A stretch of DNA of 64,000 nt, from contig NZ_JADEVZ010000003.1 in assembly GCF_015207875.1 (NCBI RefSeq), positions 62,001-126,000 on the forward strand. Reading direction: 5' to 3'. The notes below the pieces were generated by a model. That model was not told the origin of the DNA and searched no databases. It saw nothing but the letters and a program-made list of their open reading frames with translations. Positions within the stretch are counted from its first letter, which is position 1, and the number at the start of each line of letters is the position of its first letter. This DNA comes from Dolichospermum sp. LEGE 00240. GTDB lineage: Bacteria; Cyanobacteriota; Cyanobacteriia; Cyanobacteriales; Nostocaceae. Position numbers and translations under genes: made by a program. This document shows, piece after piece, positions 44,138 through 54,280 of this stretch.

Positions 44138-44749
44138 ATGGTTACTAAGTTTATTGCCTCTCAATCGGTGGAAATTTCCGTTCCTAAGCAATCTATTCCT
44201 ATTCAACACTACCTGCGGCAGCCTCAACGTTTAGTTAATGCCTTAGCTGATAATACTAGAATTCAACAACTTTCTGAAGAAGTTTTTCGGTTGAAAATGC
44301 GTCCTTTGTCTTTTATGTCACTGAGTATTCAGCCGACTGTAGACATGAGAGTTTGGGCGGATGCAAGCGGAACAATTTATTTGCGATCGCTCGGTTGTGA
44401 GATATTGGGTTTTGAGTATATTAACGAAAGGTTTGCACTGAACTTAAAAGGTTATTTGTCACCAGTACAACTCAATGGTGAAACCCACTTGCAAGGAAAA
44501 GCTGATTTGGAAGTTTTAGTAGACATACCGCAACCATTTTCCTTTACACCCAAATCAATTTTAGAAACTACAGGGAATGGATTGCTCAAAAGTGTACTAC
44601 TAACAATTAAGCAAAGATTGTTACATCATCTCCTAGCAGATTATCGTCGTTGGGTAATCTCCCAAACTCAAAATAACGAGATTGATCATACAACAGCAGT
44701 CAGAAGTCAGGAGTCAGGAGTCATATTACCAACTTTAAATTTTGAGTAG
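44138..44749 (+). CDS. DUF1997 family protein
   Basis: The 203-residue protein matches the DUF1997 family of cyanobacteria and plastids (LSIQPTVDMRVWADASGTIY, then GYLSPVQLNGETHLQGKADL). It is predicted to be soluble and related in fold to lipid-binding START-like proteins. Function is unknown. I choose the ATG at 44138; a TTG two codons earlier is the alternative. Its last ~20 residues (VRSQESGVILPT) are encoded by an AGTCAGGAGTCAGG repeat, so the C-terminus is repeat-derived. Confidence 0.8.
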   Translation: MVTKFIASQSVEISVPKQSIPIQHYLRQPQRLVNALADNTRIQQLSEEVFRLKMRPLSFMSLSIQPTVDMRVWADASGTIYLRSLGCEILGFEYINERFALNLKGYLSPVQLNGETHLQGKADLEVLVDIPQPFSFTPKSILETTGNGLLKSVLLTIKQRLLHHLLADYRRWVISQTQNNEIDHTTAVRSQESGVILPTLNFE

Positions 44750-44794
44750 TTTAGGGAAAAACAAGGCAAATTTGGCAATTTTTCTCAAAACCTG

Positions 44795-44935
44795 GGAATC
44801 CAAAATCTAAAATTGTTTGTTCTCAACAACTGGAAATCCAAAATCCAAAATCTAAAATCCAAAATTGTTTGTCCTCAACAACTGGGAATCCAAAATCCAA
44901 AATCTAAAATCTAAAATCTAAAATCTAAAATTGTT
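44795..44935. repeat. tandem AAATCCAAAATCTAAAA repeat
   Basis: Units AATCCAAAATC and AAATCTA repeat between the DUF1997 gene and rnhB, with two TTGTTTG(TC)CTCAACAACTGG copies at about 44814 and 44866. The repeat runs into the 3' end of rnhB. Confidence 0.85.
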
Positions 44936-45567
44936 TGGCAAGGACGAAAAGAGCGACGATGTAAAGATGAAGGTCCGTATTTTTGAAGCGCCAGTAAATG
45001 ACGCGGACTTCCATAGCCTTTGTTCTTTTCTAGATCATACAACGAATATTTTAACGCTAACCGTTGCAGCAAATCATCACGCCAAACCTTGGCCATGATA
45101 CTAGCTGCCGCAATATTAAGCGATCGCTCATCACCTTTGACAACTGTTTCTTGAGGTATTGGCAAATTCTTCACCAACTGATTACCATCAATCAAACACA
45201 GTTCAGGCTTTATCCGCAACTTCAGAACCGCCCGCTTCATTGCCAAAAGAGTTGCCTGTAAAATATTCAACTCATCTATTTCCGCCGTTGTAGCATAACC
45301 AATTCTCCAATCTACAGCCAACGTGGCAATTTTTTGAGCCAGTTTAGTTCTCCGAGAACTAGACAGCTTTTTACTATCCTTAATGTTATCTAACATCAGG
45401 ATTGATAAAGCGTCCACTGGTAATATAACTGCTGCTGCTACCACAGGACCAAATAAAGCGCCCCTGCCTACCTCATCTACACCCCCAACTGCACCCTGCA
45501 TATTTGAGTAAGTAGAAAACTCTAACCAACTCGAATTATCCCAGGATGCAGGTTTAATTTCTCCCAT
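44911..45567 (-). CDS. rnhB: ribonuclease HII
   Basis: RNase HII removes RNA from RNA-DNA hybrids and single ribonucleotides from DNA. The 218-residue protein has the DEVGRG motif (acidic pair near 31-32), KDSKKLSSSRR near 65, and the distal Asp region CLIDGNQLV. Its last residues (TILDFRF) lie in an AAATCTAAAA tandem repeat, so the tail is repeat-derived. It follows rne in the same direction, as in other cyanobacteria, with a repeat-filled gap of about 185 bases. Confidence 0.92.
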   Translation of the reverse strand: MGEIKPASWDNSSWLEFSTYSNMQGAVGGVDEVGRGALFGPVVAAAVILPVDALSILMLDNIKDSKKLSSSRRTKLAQKIATLAVDWRIGYATTAEIDELNILQATLLAMKRAVLKLRIKPELCLIDGNQLVKNLPIPQETVVKGDERSLNIAAASIMAKVWRDDLLQRLALKYSLYDLEKNKGYGSPRHLLALQKYGPSSLHRRSFRPCQTILDFRF

Positions 45568-45594
45568 TGTCTGAACTGTGATTTGTTTGATTTA

Positions 45595-45758
45595 TTTGAT
45601 TTACTTGATTTACTTGATTTACTTGATTGATTTGATTTATCTGATTGATTCATTAATTAATTAATCATTAATTAATCACAAAAATCACAAAAATCAGAAA
45701 AATCATAGTTCAGACCATTCACAAAAATCATAGTTCAGACCATTCACAAAAATCATAG
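45595..45758. repeat. tandem repeats in the rne-rnhB gap
   Basis: Two tracts: TTGATTTACTTGATTT units (about 45594-45655) with ATTAATTA palindromes, then three copies of AAAATCATAGTTCAGACC type units to 45758. The last copy overlaps the stop codon of rne. Confidence 0.8.
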
Positions 45759-47921
45759 TCCGAAACCATCTGTATCTAAGGCTGATGAACGACGGCGACG
45801 ACGACGGTTAGGAATAGAACTACTATTACTATCAGATTCTATTTCTTTTTCAGATTCCGTTTTTTCTTCAGCTTTAGTTTCTTGCTCAGGCTCTATTTGT
45901 CCTTCAGGTTTACTTGCTTTTTCTTCGGAAATTCTAGTCAGTTCTGGAAATATTACTAATGGTGGAAAAGATGAATCTTCTTCTATCTCAAACTTTGGTG
46001 CCTGTAGTTTAAGAGTGACAACTTCAGGAATTGTTTTTTCAGTAACAATTGGTTCAGGCTTAACTTCAGGTGTTTCACTAGGTGATTCTCCTGGTTGTAC
46101 AACATTAATAATCACCGATCTGGGATTTTTTCCCTCCCGATCTAACTTGAGTAAAGGAGAAATTCCCATTTCAGCATAAGTATCCTGTTCCTTTGCTGAC
46201 ATTTCTACAGTAATTACCTCTGGTGGTTCTACCTTAATCGGATCTAATTTTACCTTTGTCCGTTCCGGTCTTTCCGTCCAACCTGATTTATTAATAGTTG
46301 GGGGAGAAATTTCTGGCATTGGTAATTCAGGTTCTTCTAAGTCCAAATCTGAATCATTAACAAAAGCTAGAGGATTAGTAGGTAAGCGGGATTCATCCTT
46401 ACCATTACCACCATTTACACCAATGCGGCTACGGCGGGTACGGGTACGACGCTTATCATTTAATTCTTGGTAACTAGGATGATTGATCAGATGCAGAGAA
46501 CTAAATTCCGGTTCACTTTCAAATCCATCACCAAAGCCATCATAGACATCTTTCGGTGTCACTGGTGGCAGACTACCGATATCAGGGATGCGAGTAGTGG
46601 GTGCAGGTGGACGAGATTCCCTTTGTGGCATGGGTACAAACCGCTCTGGGATGTCCGCAGCTGGGATAGGCAGACGGTTTTCTAGTTCTCCAGGTAATCT
46701 GACGGTATGTCCTAAACCGCCGCAAGTCGGACAAGTTTCGCCAAACAATTCATAAATGTTTTGGCCTTGACGCTTCCGGGTCAGTTCCACCAAACCTAAT
46801 TCAGTCAGTTGGGCAATTTGGGGACGGGCTTTATCAGCTTTAAGAGCTTTGTTAAAGTGTTCTAAAACTTGCATTTGATCACGACGGGATTCCATATCAA
46901 TGAAATCAACCACAATCACACCAGCAATGTTTCGCAACCGTAACTGACGGGCAATTTCCGCCGCCGCTTCGCAGTTTGTCCACAGGACTGTTTCTCTAGC
47001 AGTTGCCGAACGGGTGAATGAACCGGAGTTCACGTCTATGACTGTTAAAGCTTCCGTTGGTTGGATGATGACATAACCGCCTGATGGTAAATCTACCCTG
47101 GGTCTGAGGGCTTCACGGACGGCGGCATTGATGCGGAAATATTCTAAAATAGGTGAGCGATCGCGGTGATGATCAATTAACAATCCTTGGGGTGTTTGTC
47201 CACCACTCCAGTTTTGTAAATACTGCTTCACTCGTTTTAAACCAGTGCTGGAATCAACAACTATGCGATTCACATCACTACCATACATATCTCTAAGCAC
47301 GCGCTGAATAAAGTCATCATCACGATTCAGTAGAGCCGGCGCACGGGAAGTCACTGCTTCTTGCTGGACAATTTCCCACTGCTTTTGCAGCACTTCCAAA
47401 TCTTCAATAATTGCTTCTTCTGGCTTACCTTCTGCTTCTGTGCGTACCAGCAAACCCATCCCTGCTGGTTTCACTAAAATAGCCAAAGCTCTGAGGCGAT
47501 TCCGTTCACTTTCGCTTTTAATCCGTCTCGATAAATTTACCCCTCGTCCATAGGGCATTAATACCACATAACGTCCAGGTAAGGTGATATTACCCGTGAG
47601 CCGGGGACCCTTTGATCCGGTTGGCTCTTTCATCACCTGCACTAAGGTTTTTTGTTGTGGTGTTAGCAATTCTGTAATCGCTGCTGCACTACGTTTCAGC
47701 CTTAATGGACCTAAATCAGTGACGTGAATAAATCCGTTGCGTTCTGGATCGCCGATATTGACAAAAGCCGCATCTATCCCAGGTAATACATTTTCGACTA
47801 CACCTAAATAGATATCACCAATTTGATGATGACCCGTAGCTACAACGAGTTCTTGTATTTGATCTTCCGAAAATACGGCAGCAATTTGATGCTGCTCCGC
47901 GATGATAATTTGTTTTGGCAT
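45753..47921 (-). CDS. rne: ribonuclease E
   Basis: This endonuclease starts mRNA decay and rRNA/tRNA processing. The 722-residue protein has an S1 RNA-binding domain (about 36-120), a 5' sensor/DNase-like catalytic core with Asp near 296 (VIDVNSG) and 339 (VVDFIDM), the zinc-link CPTC (397-400), and an unstructured, charged C-terminal half. Near the end is RRRRRRSSA (about 706-714), the arginine-rich nonapeptide reported to bind polynucleotide phosphorylase in Anabaena. It is followed by rnhB. The long region upstream is probably an untranslated leader. Confidence 0.95.
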   Translation of the reverse strand: MPKQIIIAEQHQIAAVFSEDQIQELVVATGHHQIGDIYLGVVENVLPGIDAAFVNIGDPERNGFIHVTDLGPLRLKRSAAAITELLTPQQKTLVQVMKEPTGSKGPRLTGNITLPGRYVVLMPYGRGVNLSRRIKSESERNRLRALAILVKPAGMGLLVRTEAEGKPEEAIIEDLEVLQKQWEIVQQEAVTSRAPALLNRDDDFIQRVLRDMYGSDVNRIVVDSSTGLKRVKQYLQNWSGGQTPQGLLIDHHRDRSPILEYFRINAAVREALRPRVDLPSGGYVIIQPTEALTVIDVNSGSFTRSATARETVLWTNCEAAAEIARQLRLRNIAGVIVVDFIDMESRRDQMQVLEHFNKALKADKARPQIAQLTELGLVELTRKRQGQNIYELFGETCPTCGGLGHTVRLPGELENRLPIPAADIPERFVPMPQRESRPPAPTTRIPDIGSLPPVTPKDVYDGFGDGFESEPEFSSLHLINHPSYQELNDKRRTRTRRSRIGVNGGNGKDESRLPTNPLAFVNDSDLDLEEPELPMPEISPPTINKSGWTERPERTKVKLDPIKVEPPEVITVEMSAKEQDTYAEMGISPLLKLDREGKNPRSVIINVVQPGESPSETPEVKPEPIVTEKTIPEVVTLKLQAPKFEIEEDSSFPPLVIFPELTRISEEKASKPEGQIEPEQETKAEEKTESEKEIESDSNSSSIPNRRRRRRSSALDTDGFGL

Positions 47922-49343
47922 TCAATTTCCTCAAAAATTGGCAGCACCGCTGGGAATTACCAGGAATTTCTTTGTTATCCCCCTTGTCCTGACGGTCGCT
48001 GCTACAAGACGCTACTAGTAATAAAAACTTCCAATTTGAGTAGCTCTGCAAAGTTATGAAGAGCTAATGATACTGTGATTGCGTTTACACGCCGAATTAT
48101 TCCTGGATAACTGCATATAGTTTAAGAACTTCCATCAACCGCCCTTGGCTGATTTCCCCTACTATACGCTGCTATTTAAACTTTGGATATCCGTAGATAT
48201 CTGTTTCAAAGTTAAGATTCATTAAGTAAAGCTGACCATATCTAAATATAGCAACACACAAGGTAGTTAGGACATCAATTAATCATGAAACTCATCCCCA
48301 ACCAGGGTTTTACTCCTGACTCACTGATTCCTGACTTCTGCTATAAGTACACACTTTGTGGAAAACTCCGCGTCTAAACACGGTATCTCTCGGGGTTTAC
48401 CATCTGCTGGTGCAGGTAAATCTGCTTTTAGCACTGAATTCACTATCCGTGTTTTTACTAGAAAGTCTAGCTAGGTGCAGATAACTTATACGGTCATCCT
48501 TGTAAGAATTATGGCAGGGTTGTCATCACTGTCAATACTTAGGGCTTGCTGAAAAAGTTGTCTGTGAGGGCAGGGAACAGTTTTAACTGTCTGGATATCC
48601 TCAATTTTCCCAATCCGACAAAGAAAAATGTACCTATTTTGAGACACCATTAGCCAAAACCTGGCACTTTTTTGTGGTAAAAATCCGCGAAACCCTCTGT
48701 TAATAAATGGTTTTAGGTTTATTCAGCCATCCCTACTTATGTGGTATTTTTACAATTGGACACACTTACATTTGTAGCAGTTGCTTAAAAGCCCGCAATA
48801 AAAGCAAGTCTGATTTAAGAGATGGACTGAATCAGTCAGTGGAGAAGTTAAGGAAAGCTATTGTTAGCGATTGATTCACAGGGTAGCTAGAGAGAGTGAT
48901 TTGTCATCAGCAGTAGAGTTTGTCTGGGATACAATCTTAGAAGTTACACTCTTACAGCAGAATTCACCGAGTCAGGAGTAAAACTGGCTTGCTGTCCGGC
49001 TTTGAATTTAGATCCTGTACTTCATTAATTTGCAATCTGCTGTATATCTTTGCCTTCGTTCCTGTGATGATCTCACCTGAGTTCGACATAAGATAATTTG
49101 TGGAAAACTGCCCCAAGTATGAGTCTCAAACCCTTATGATCTCGTTGAAAAAATCATAACTCCGTTCGCGTAGCGTCTCCGAAGGAGAAACTGCGAACTC
49201 CTAACACCGAACTCAGGTGATCTCAGGTAGTGAATCAAGTCATTCAATGCAGTGCCAGAAAATTTCTCTTGATTATCATTCTAACGCAACCTTGCCAAAA
49301 ATCAATTTCTACAATGTGCTAATTTTTGACAACTACTAGCAAG
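47922..49343. other. long upstream region of rne with MITE family 1
   Basis: About 1.4 kb without a convincing gene between rne and the radical-SAM gene (both minus strand). Cyanobacterial rne mRNAs have long AU-rich 5' leaders involved in self-control; this fits, but no promoter can be fixed by eye. A GGGCTTGCTGAAAAAGT motif lies near 48541 and MITE copy 2 at 49075-49218. Confidence 0.5.
49075..49218. mobile_element. MITE family 1, copy 2 (144 bp)
   Basis: It starts ACCTGAGTTCG and ends CGAACTCAGGT, as copy 1. It is flanked by the direct repeat GATCTC (49069-49074 and 49219-49224), again 6 bp. It differs from copy 1 by a few substitutions and a 7-base insertion (GCGAACT) near its right end, a likely duplication of terminal sequence. 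Confidence 0.88.
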
Positions 49344-51947
49344 TTAGCCAATAACTAGACGCTGGCGGTGGATATGCAAGAGATGAAATTCTACATTCGC
49401 CACCGTTTCCAGCATAGACAAGATTTGCTCAGGACGCAAGATCACTCCATCAGGGCGACAACTACCCAAGTAACGCACAACGGCTATTGAGTCTAATTCT
49501 TGGTGAGAGACGGAAATTAATTCTATCTCCCACAGGCGATCGCGCAGATTTATTAATTGCTGTTTACCGGATTTGGTTGTATGTGCCGATAAAATCTCCT
49601 TTTGATGTTTAATAGTGTCAATCCAGTTTTGCCATTGTGCCGATTTTCCCTCGCTTTGGGCTGTAGATATTGTTAATAAATACTCGGCTGCTTCCAGAGT
49701 TTGGGTAGCGGAGGGAGACTTGATGTCTATTTCTACTACATTATACACAGGAATGTCACTAGGTAGTTGTTTAACCAATTGGGCATGAAAAGTTGCCACA
49801 TCCATTGGTTCAGTCAACTCAAAATCAACTATTTCTCCACTACTGGTAGCACCTAAACTTAAAGCACTGGCTAAAGCAATCCTTGGTCCAGGATGAAAAC
49901 CACCTGTAAAGGTGATGGGTAAACCGGCACGGCGCATGACTCGATCAAATAGACGCATTAAATCTAAGTGACTGACTAAAGCCATATCTCCTTGTTTACC
50001 AAAGCATACTCGCAATCGTTGAGCTTTGGTGGTGTTGGGGACAAAATCGCCGGCAAAGCTGGGAATGGGTGGTGCAGCCATCACCACATTGTGACCGAAA
50101 TCTGTGCCACAGACTCCACAATGAGAACAACCTTCAAAAGAGCAGTCAGGGACAATTGCGGCTGCTAGAGCGCGTTGTAGGTCTTGTTGCAGCCACTTTT
50201 TATCAATGCCAGTATCAATATGATCCCAAGGTAAGGGAGTATCCAGTGGTGAGAGAGTTTCTTGGTCGTTGTTGCTGACAGCAAACAGATTCCATTCGCC
50301 ATTTTCCACTTGACGGTATTTCCAGTCTAAACCGGCTTCGGTAATGGCTGTTCCCCAAGCTGTAAAGGCTTTATCTACATTATCAAACCAAGCATCCATG
50401 CCTGCACCCAATTGCCAAGCCCGATGTAACACTTTCCCCAAAGTGCGATCGCCTCTACCAATAAAGTCTTCCATCGCCGAGATGCGAAAATCCGTGAAAT
50501 TTACTTTCACATTCCGCGTTCCCCGAAATTCTTCCCGCAGGAGGTTTTGCTTTCTCGCAAACTCAGTTGTGGAAACTGAATGCCATTGAAAGGGAGTATG
50601 GGGTTTGGGGGTAAAGTTGGAAATGGTCAAAGTGAAGTTTAACGATCTGCGTCCTTTTTCCCAACATTCTTGCTTTAACCATCTTACCGTTTCCACAATG
50701 CCAATCACATCAGCATCGCTTTCACCGGGTAAACCAATCATAAAATACAGCTTAATTTTATCCCAACCCTGTTCCCAAGCCGTTTTTACCCCCCGCAATA
50801 ACTCTTCATTTGTCAAACCCTTATTGACAATATCCCGCATTCTTTGTGTACCCGCTTCTGGGGCAAAGGTTAACCCACCTTGGCGCGTACCTCCCAGGAT
50901 ATTGGCAATATTTTCATCAAACCTATCTACTCTCTGACTCGGTAAGGTGAGAGAAATATTGTCATTTTTTAAGCGATTTTTAATTTCCATCCCCACCGCT
51001 GGTAGGGCTAAATAATCAGAACAACTCAAAGACAGGAGGGAGAACTCATTGTAACCAGTTTCCCCCATTCCCTTTTCTATAGCTTCTACCACTTTTTCCG
51101 GTTCGACATCCCTCGCTGGTCTAGTTAGCATTCCTGGTTGACAGAAGCGACAACCGCGAGTACAACCGCGACGAATTTCAATGGTGAGGCGATCATGGAC
51201 TGTTTCTACATAAGGAACTAAGCCAATAGAATAGGCAGGAATGGGTGTGGCGACTCTTCTGAGGACTCTTTTGGGTACATCTGGACTCAGGGGATATACA
51301 GCCCCACCTTTACCCATTTCATAAAACTGCGGCACATAGACACCAGGAACTTGCGCCAAGTCTAATAATAGTTCTTGACGACTCAAGCCTGATTTTTTCC
51401 CTTCTTCTAAAACCAAGCCAATTTCGGGAAGCAGTTCTTCACCATCTCCCAAAACCATGAAATCGAAGAAATCTGTATAGGGTTCGGGGTTAGATGTTGC
51501 TGTTTGTCCACCGGCAAAAATTAGCGGGTAATTTCCCTGTAACCGTTCTTCTCTGGTGACAGGGATTCCCGCTAAATCCAACATTTCTAAAATATTGGTG
51601 CATCCTAATTCGTAACTGAGACTAAAGCCTAAAATATCGAAGTCCGTCAACCACCGTTTAGATTCCACAGCAAACAAGGGTGTCTGCGTGGTGCGAAGTT
51701 TGGCGGCTAAATCCGCTCCCGGTAGATAAGCGCGATCGCATAACTGGCGAGGCTGGGCATTCAAAATATTGTATAAGATGATATGCCCTAAATTTGATGC
51801 CCCCACCTCATACACTTCTGGATAGGTCAAAACCCAGCGGATTGTTGCCCTATCCCAAGGTTTATGGACTGCTAAACGCTCATTACCCAGGTAACGGGCA
51901 GGTTTTAAAATATCTGACGTTATTAATTGTTCAACTAAAACAGCCAC
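49344..51947 (-). CDS. TIGR03960-type B12-binding radical SAM protein fused to DUF2344
   Basis: The 867-residue protein has a B12-binding-like N-terminal part, a radical-SAM domain with the cluster motif CTRGCRFCQPG near 270, and a C-terminal DUF2344 (TIGR03936) domain from about 660 (RVCFGKQGDMALVSHLDLMR). A Cys cluster (CSFEGCSHCGVCG) lies between. This long fusion is typical of cyanobacteria. The substrate is unknown; tRNA or ribosome-linked modification has been suggested for relatives. Confidence 0.87.
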   Translation of the reverse strand: MAVLVEQLITSDILKPARYLGNERLAVHKPWDRATIRWVLTYPEVYEVGASNLGHIILYNILNAQPRQLCDRAYLPGADLAAKLRTTQTPLFAVESKRWLTDFDILGFSLSYELGCTNILEMLDLAGIPVTREERLQGNYPLIFAGGQTATSNPEPYTDFFDFMVLGDGEELLPEIGLVLEEGKKSGLSRQELLLDLAQVPGVYVPQFYEMGKGGAVYPLSPDVPKRVLRRVATPIPAYSIGLVPYVETVHDRLTIEIRRGCTRGCRFCQPGMLTRPARDVEPEKVVEAIEKGMGETGYNEFSLLSLSCSDYLALPAVGMEIKNRLKNDNISLTLPSQRVDRFDENIANILGGTRQGGLTFAPEAGTQRMRDIVNKGLTNEELLRGVKTAWEQGWDKIKLYFMIGLPGESDADVIGIVETVRWLKQECWEKGRRSLNFTLTISNFTPKPHTPFQWHSVSTTEFARKQNLLREEFRGTRNVKVNFTDFRISAMEDFIGRGDRTLGKVLHRAWQLGAGMDAWFDNVDKAFTAWGTAITEAGLDWKYRQVENGEWNLFAVSNNDQETLSPLDTPLPWDHIDTGIDKKWLQQDLQRALAAAIVPDCSFEGCSHCGVCGTDFGHNVVMAAPPIPSFAGDFVPNTTKAQRLRVCFGKQGDMALVSHLDLMRLFDRVMRRAGLPITFTGGFHPGPRIALASALSLGATSSGEIVDFELTEPMDVATFHAQLVKQLPSDIPVYNVVEIDIKSPSATQTLEAAEYLLTISTAQSEGKSAQWQNWIDTIKHQKEILSAHTTKSGKQQLINLRDRLWEIELISVSHQELDSIAVVRYLGSCRPDGVILRPEQILSMLETVANVEFHLLHIHRQRLVIG

Positions 51948-53026
51948 GTTTTCTAATCTCGAAAATAATGTAGTGTTTTGGAGTCAAAGGTAGAAATAAG
52001 CATCTTTGCTGTGGAGTTTTTTAAAATCAGTTAGTTTCCCGCCGATTCTTTTCCCATCTACCCTGATCTCTAGTCGGGTCGCAGATTGCACTACAACCCG
52101 ACCGGAGATACCTTTACAATAAGTGATATCACTTATGTTCCACTAATCCGTGTTACTACAATTTAGGTTGATCCCACTTTGTTTGCTATCTTCTAGCTAC
52201 CTTGACACTCTCCTGCCTAAAGGCAAGGGATTCTTAAGACTTCACAGCCTTAATATCCTGTTTGCACAGGTTCCCAGGCTCACCACGTTTGCCCAGTAGG
52301 GCGTAGTGATATCTCCTCAAGGTTGTTTCGGGCGTAGACTTTCCCCCAGTCCAGGGGTAGGTTTCTCAATCTTGTACTGATTAAACTATCCTAACATAAC
52401 TGAGGCGTAAATAGCTGAAGTAGCTTTCATCCCTTGCCTGAACGACGATTAAGTTTTTGAGGCACACTTCGTGTTCACGCAGTGTCCTGTAGGGATATGT
52501 TTCTCAACCCAACCTTGTATCTTAGAGGTATGTTAGAATAAGTTGCATTTGTTAGCATAGAAATATTTTAGTATTATTCGTAATAAATATAAATTTAGGC
52601 TTCATCTGAGCATAAACTTTTTTTCCTGACTTGGCTACAAGTTGGAAGACTCTTTACTCAATCTTTATAGGTTGACTGGGTTTATTTAAAGATTGTCATA
52701 AGTCAATGGTAAAGTGTACTGATATATACATTTTTTTTTAGCAAGTTAAAAAACAATCTACTTATGCCTTCTGAATGCAGATTAATCATCTGTCCCTATA
52801 GCAGTTACTCTTGCTGAAGCTAGGAATGAAGGTGGTTTCAGTAAAACTCCTCTGTATTTGTCCACCTTGACTTTTACCCTTGTCATTGATAAAAACAGAA
52901 TTAGCGAATAACTGGTCTTGATTATTGAGTAGTGATCTAAATCACAGCGTCGAGAGGTATAAATCACCTTTTATACCGAGCATTGTCTTAGATAATGACT
53001 AGTAACTGCAATTTGGTTTATTTGTT
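51948..53026. other. long intergenic region with IS200/IS605 end
   Basis: About 1.1 kb without a gene between the radical-SAM gene and the small gene at 53027. The central 52.2-52.5 kb is an IS200/IS605-derived segment (listed separately). The flanks are AT-rich with no clear frames. A TATACCGAGC-type hairpin (GGTATAAATCACCTTTTATACC) lies near 52955-52976. Confidence 0.5.
52199..52520 (-). mobile_element. solo IS200/IS605-type element, right end with omega-RNA-like segment
   Basis: Read on the minus strand, the segment ends AATCCCTTGCCTTTAGGCAG then GAGAGTGTCAAGG, the usual right-end hairpin of TnpB-carrying IS200/IS605 elements. Upstream is GGTGAGCCTGGGAACCTG-type text as found in the 3' part of tnpB transcripts, and near 52450-52490 a CACTGCGTGAACACGAAGTG hairpin. 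No TnpA or TnpB frame is present. It is probably an internally deleted element. Confidence 0.6.
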
Positions 53027-53224
53027 ATGAAAACTCGATACGTGATTCGTCAGTTGGTAGAAAAAGCCCTGCATATCCGCAAGCTAACGCCAGAAATCGA
53101 AAATGAGATTAACTCAGAATTAACAAAGCTAGGTCATATCTCTGATGTTGACTATGAAGCTTTAGAATTACTAATGGCAGAGATGGATGCTGGCAGAGTA
53201 CAGTTAGTTCCTACCTGGGGATAA
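53027..53224 (+). CDS. small conserved cyanobacterial protein of unknown function
   Basis: The 65-residue protein (MKTRYVIRQLVEKALHIRKL at the start, ending VQLVPTWG) is predicted helical, with no motif I can name. It looks like a real gene by composition and by a clear ATG after an AT-rich leader. It is divergent from the next gene by nothing recognisable. Function unknown. Confidence 0.6.
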   Translation: MKTRYVIRQLVEKALHIRKLTPEIENEINSELTKLGHISDVDYEALELLMAEMDAGRVQLVPTWG

Positions 53225-53282
53225 TACTCGTGCTGGAAGGTATTAACGCTGCGTCTTAACATCCTATTGTTGCTAGTATTAC

Positions 53283-53657
53283 CTATGCAATTAAGTCTCT
53301 TGATGTTTCTTGTCCTTGTTGATATGCTTGCCACAGTTGATGAATAAATAAATTAAATTGTTGTTTAGCTACTAAATCAGGCTCAAATTTTAGTTCTTTA
53401 GGAAAAAGTTGCCCTAAAAAGGCAATAACTTCTGTATCTAAAGCCGGTCTAAACAAATCTAGTGGCCAGAACAAATCTGATACACCTTGTAAATCAATTA
53501 TAAGTGGTAATTCTGAGTTAGAGTTCACAAGCAGTAAAGGACGCACCCAGCACAATTGTCGGGAAACGACGATTTCAATGACTTCTGCATAAAGATGCTG
53601 ATGGCTATAATCCAAGGATACAATTTGTCCCGGTTGAAATTTTGGGCTGATATCCAT
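53283..53657 (-). CDS. conserved hypothetical protein
   Basis: The 124-residue protein begins MDISPKFQPGQIVSLDYSHQ, then LYAEVIEIVVSRQLCWVRPL and a helical C-terminus (FNLFIHQLWQAYQQGQ). The N-terminal part resembles small beta-barrel domains by pattern. There is no catalytic motif. It is a cyanobacterial-type orphan; function unknown. Confidence 0.6.
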   Translation of the reverse strand: MDISPKFQPGQIVSLDYSHQHLYAEVIEIVVSRQLCWVRPLLLVNSNSELPLIIDLQGVSDLFWPLDLFRPALDTEVIAFLGQLFPKELKFEPDLVAKQQFNLFIHQLWQAYQQGQETSRDLIA

Positions 53658-53926
53658 AACTATCTAGAGTAACTTCTGTGTGGCAGTTTCCTTAATTTTA
53701 ATAATTCCCGTTGCCAGTGATGAGATAGAAAATAAGGGAAAATTTTTCTGTCCCAATTATTAATGTCAATTTCTTGTGTTTGTGCTATGATGTTATAGGA
53801 AAAACTTCTCAGTAACGCCAAAGGTATTTTAAGATGGAAATACGGCAATGCAGAAGTCAATAACTGTTAGGCAAATGCTGAACAGGATCATATTGTAGTA
53901 AATCAACGATAAAAGAGCAAAGAACC

Positions 53927-54208
53927 GTGTCAGTCGAAACCATTGAGAAGCGTTCTACATCCCGCAAGCTTGCGCCTCAGTATCGCGTCTTGCTCCATAA
54001 TGATGATTATAATCCGATGGAGTATGTTGTACAAGTGCTAATGACTACTGTTAATAGCATTACCCAACCGCAAGCTGTTAGTATTATGATGGAAGCTCAC
54101 CATAATGGGTTAGCTTTGGTTATTACTTGCGCCCAAGAACACGCTGAGTTCTATTGTGAAACCCTCAATAATCATGGTTTAAGTAGTACGATTGAACCAG
54201 AAGAATAG
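53927..54208 (+). CDS. clpS: ATP-dependent Clp protease adaptor ClpS
   Basis: ClpS delivers N-degron substrates to ClpA/ClpC-ClpP. The 93-residue protein has the LHNDDYNPMEYVVQVLM motif at about 23-39, the EAHHNGLALVITCAQEHAE segment near 56-74 and a C-terminal beta strand. It starts with GTG. It stands between two short unknown genes and the CPBP gene. Confidence 0.9.
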   Translation: MSVETIEKRSTSRKLAPQYRVLLHNDDYNPMEYVVQVLMTTVNSITQPQAVSIMMEAHHNGLALVITCAQEHAEFYCETLNNHGLSSTIEPEE

Positions 54209-54280
54209 TTGTTATTCATTGGTCATTGGTCATTGGCAGAAATATATAATTAGGACTAATGATGATTGACTAAACTCTAT

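Noticed and set aside
47823-48059. Overlapping frames of 78 codons at the start of rne
   Set aside because: They are shadows of the rne coding region and its leader with no family support.
52782-52967. 61-residue minus-strand frame in the long intergenic region
   Set aside because: No recognisable family, no ribosome-binding site, and composition like the surrounding AT-rich DNA.
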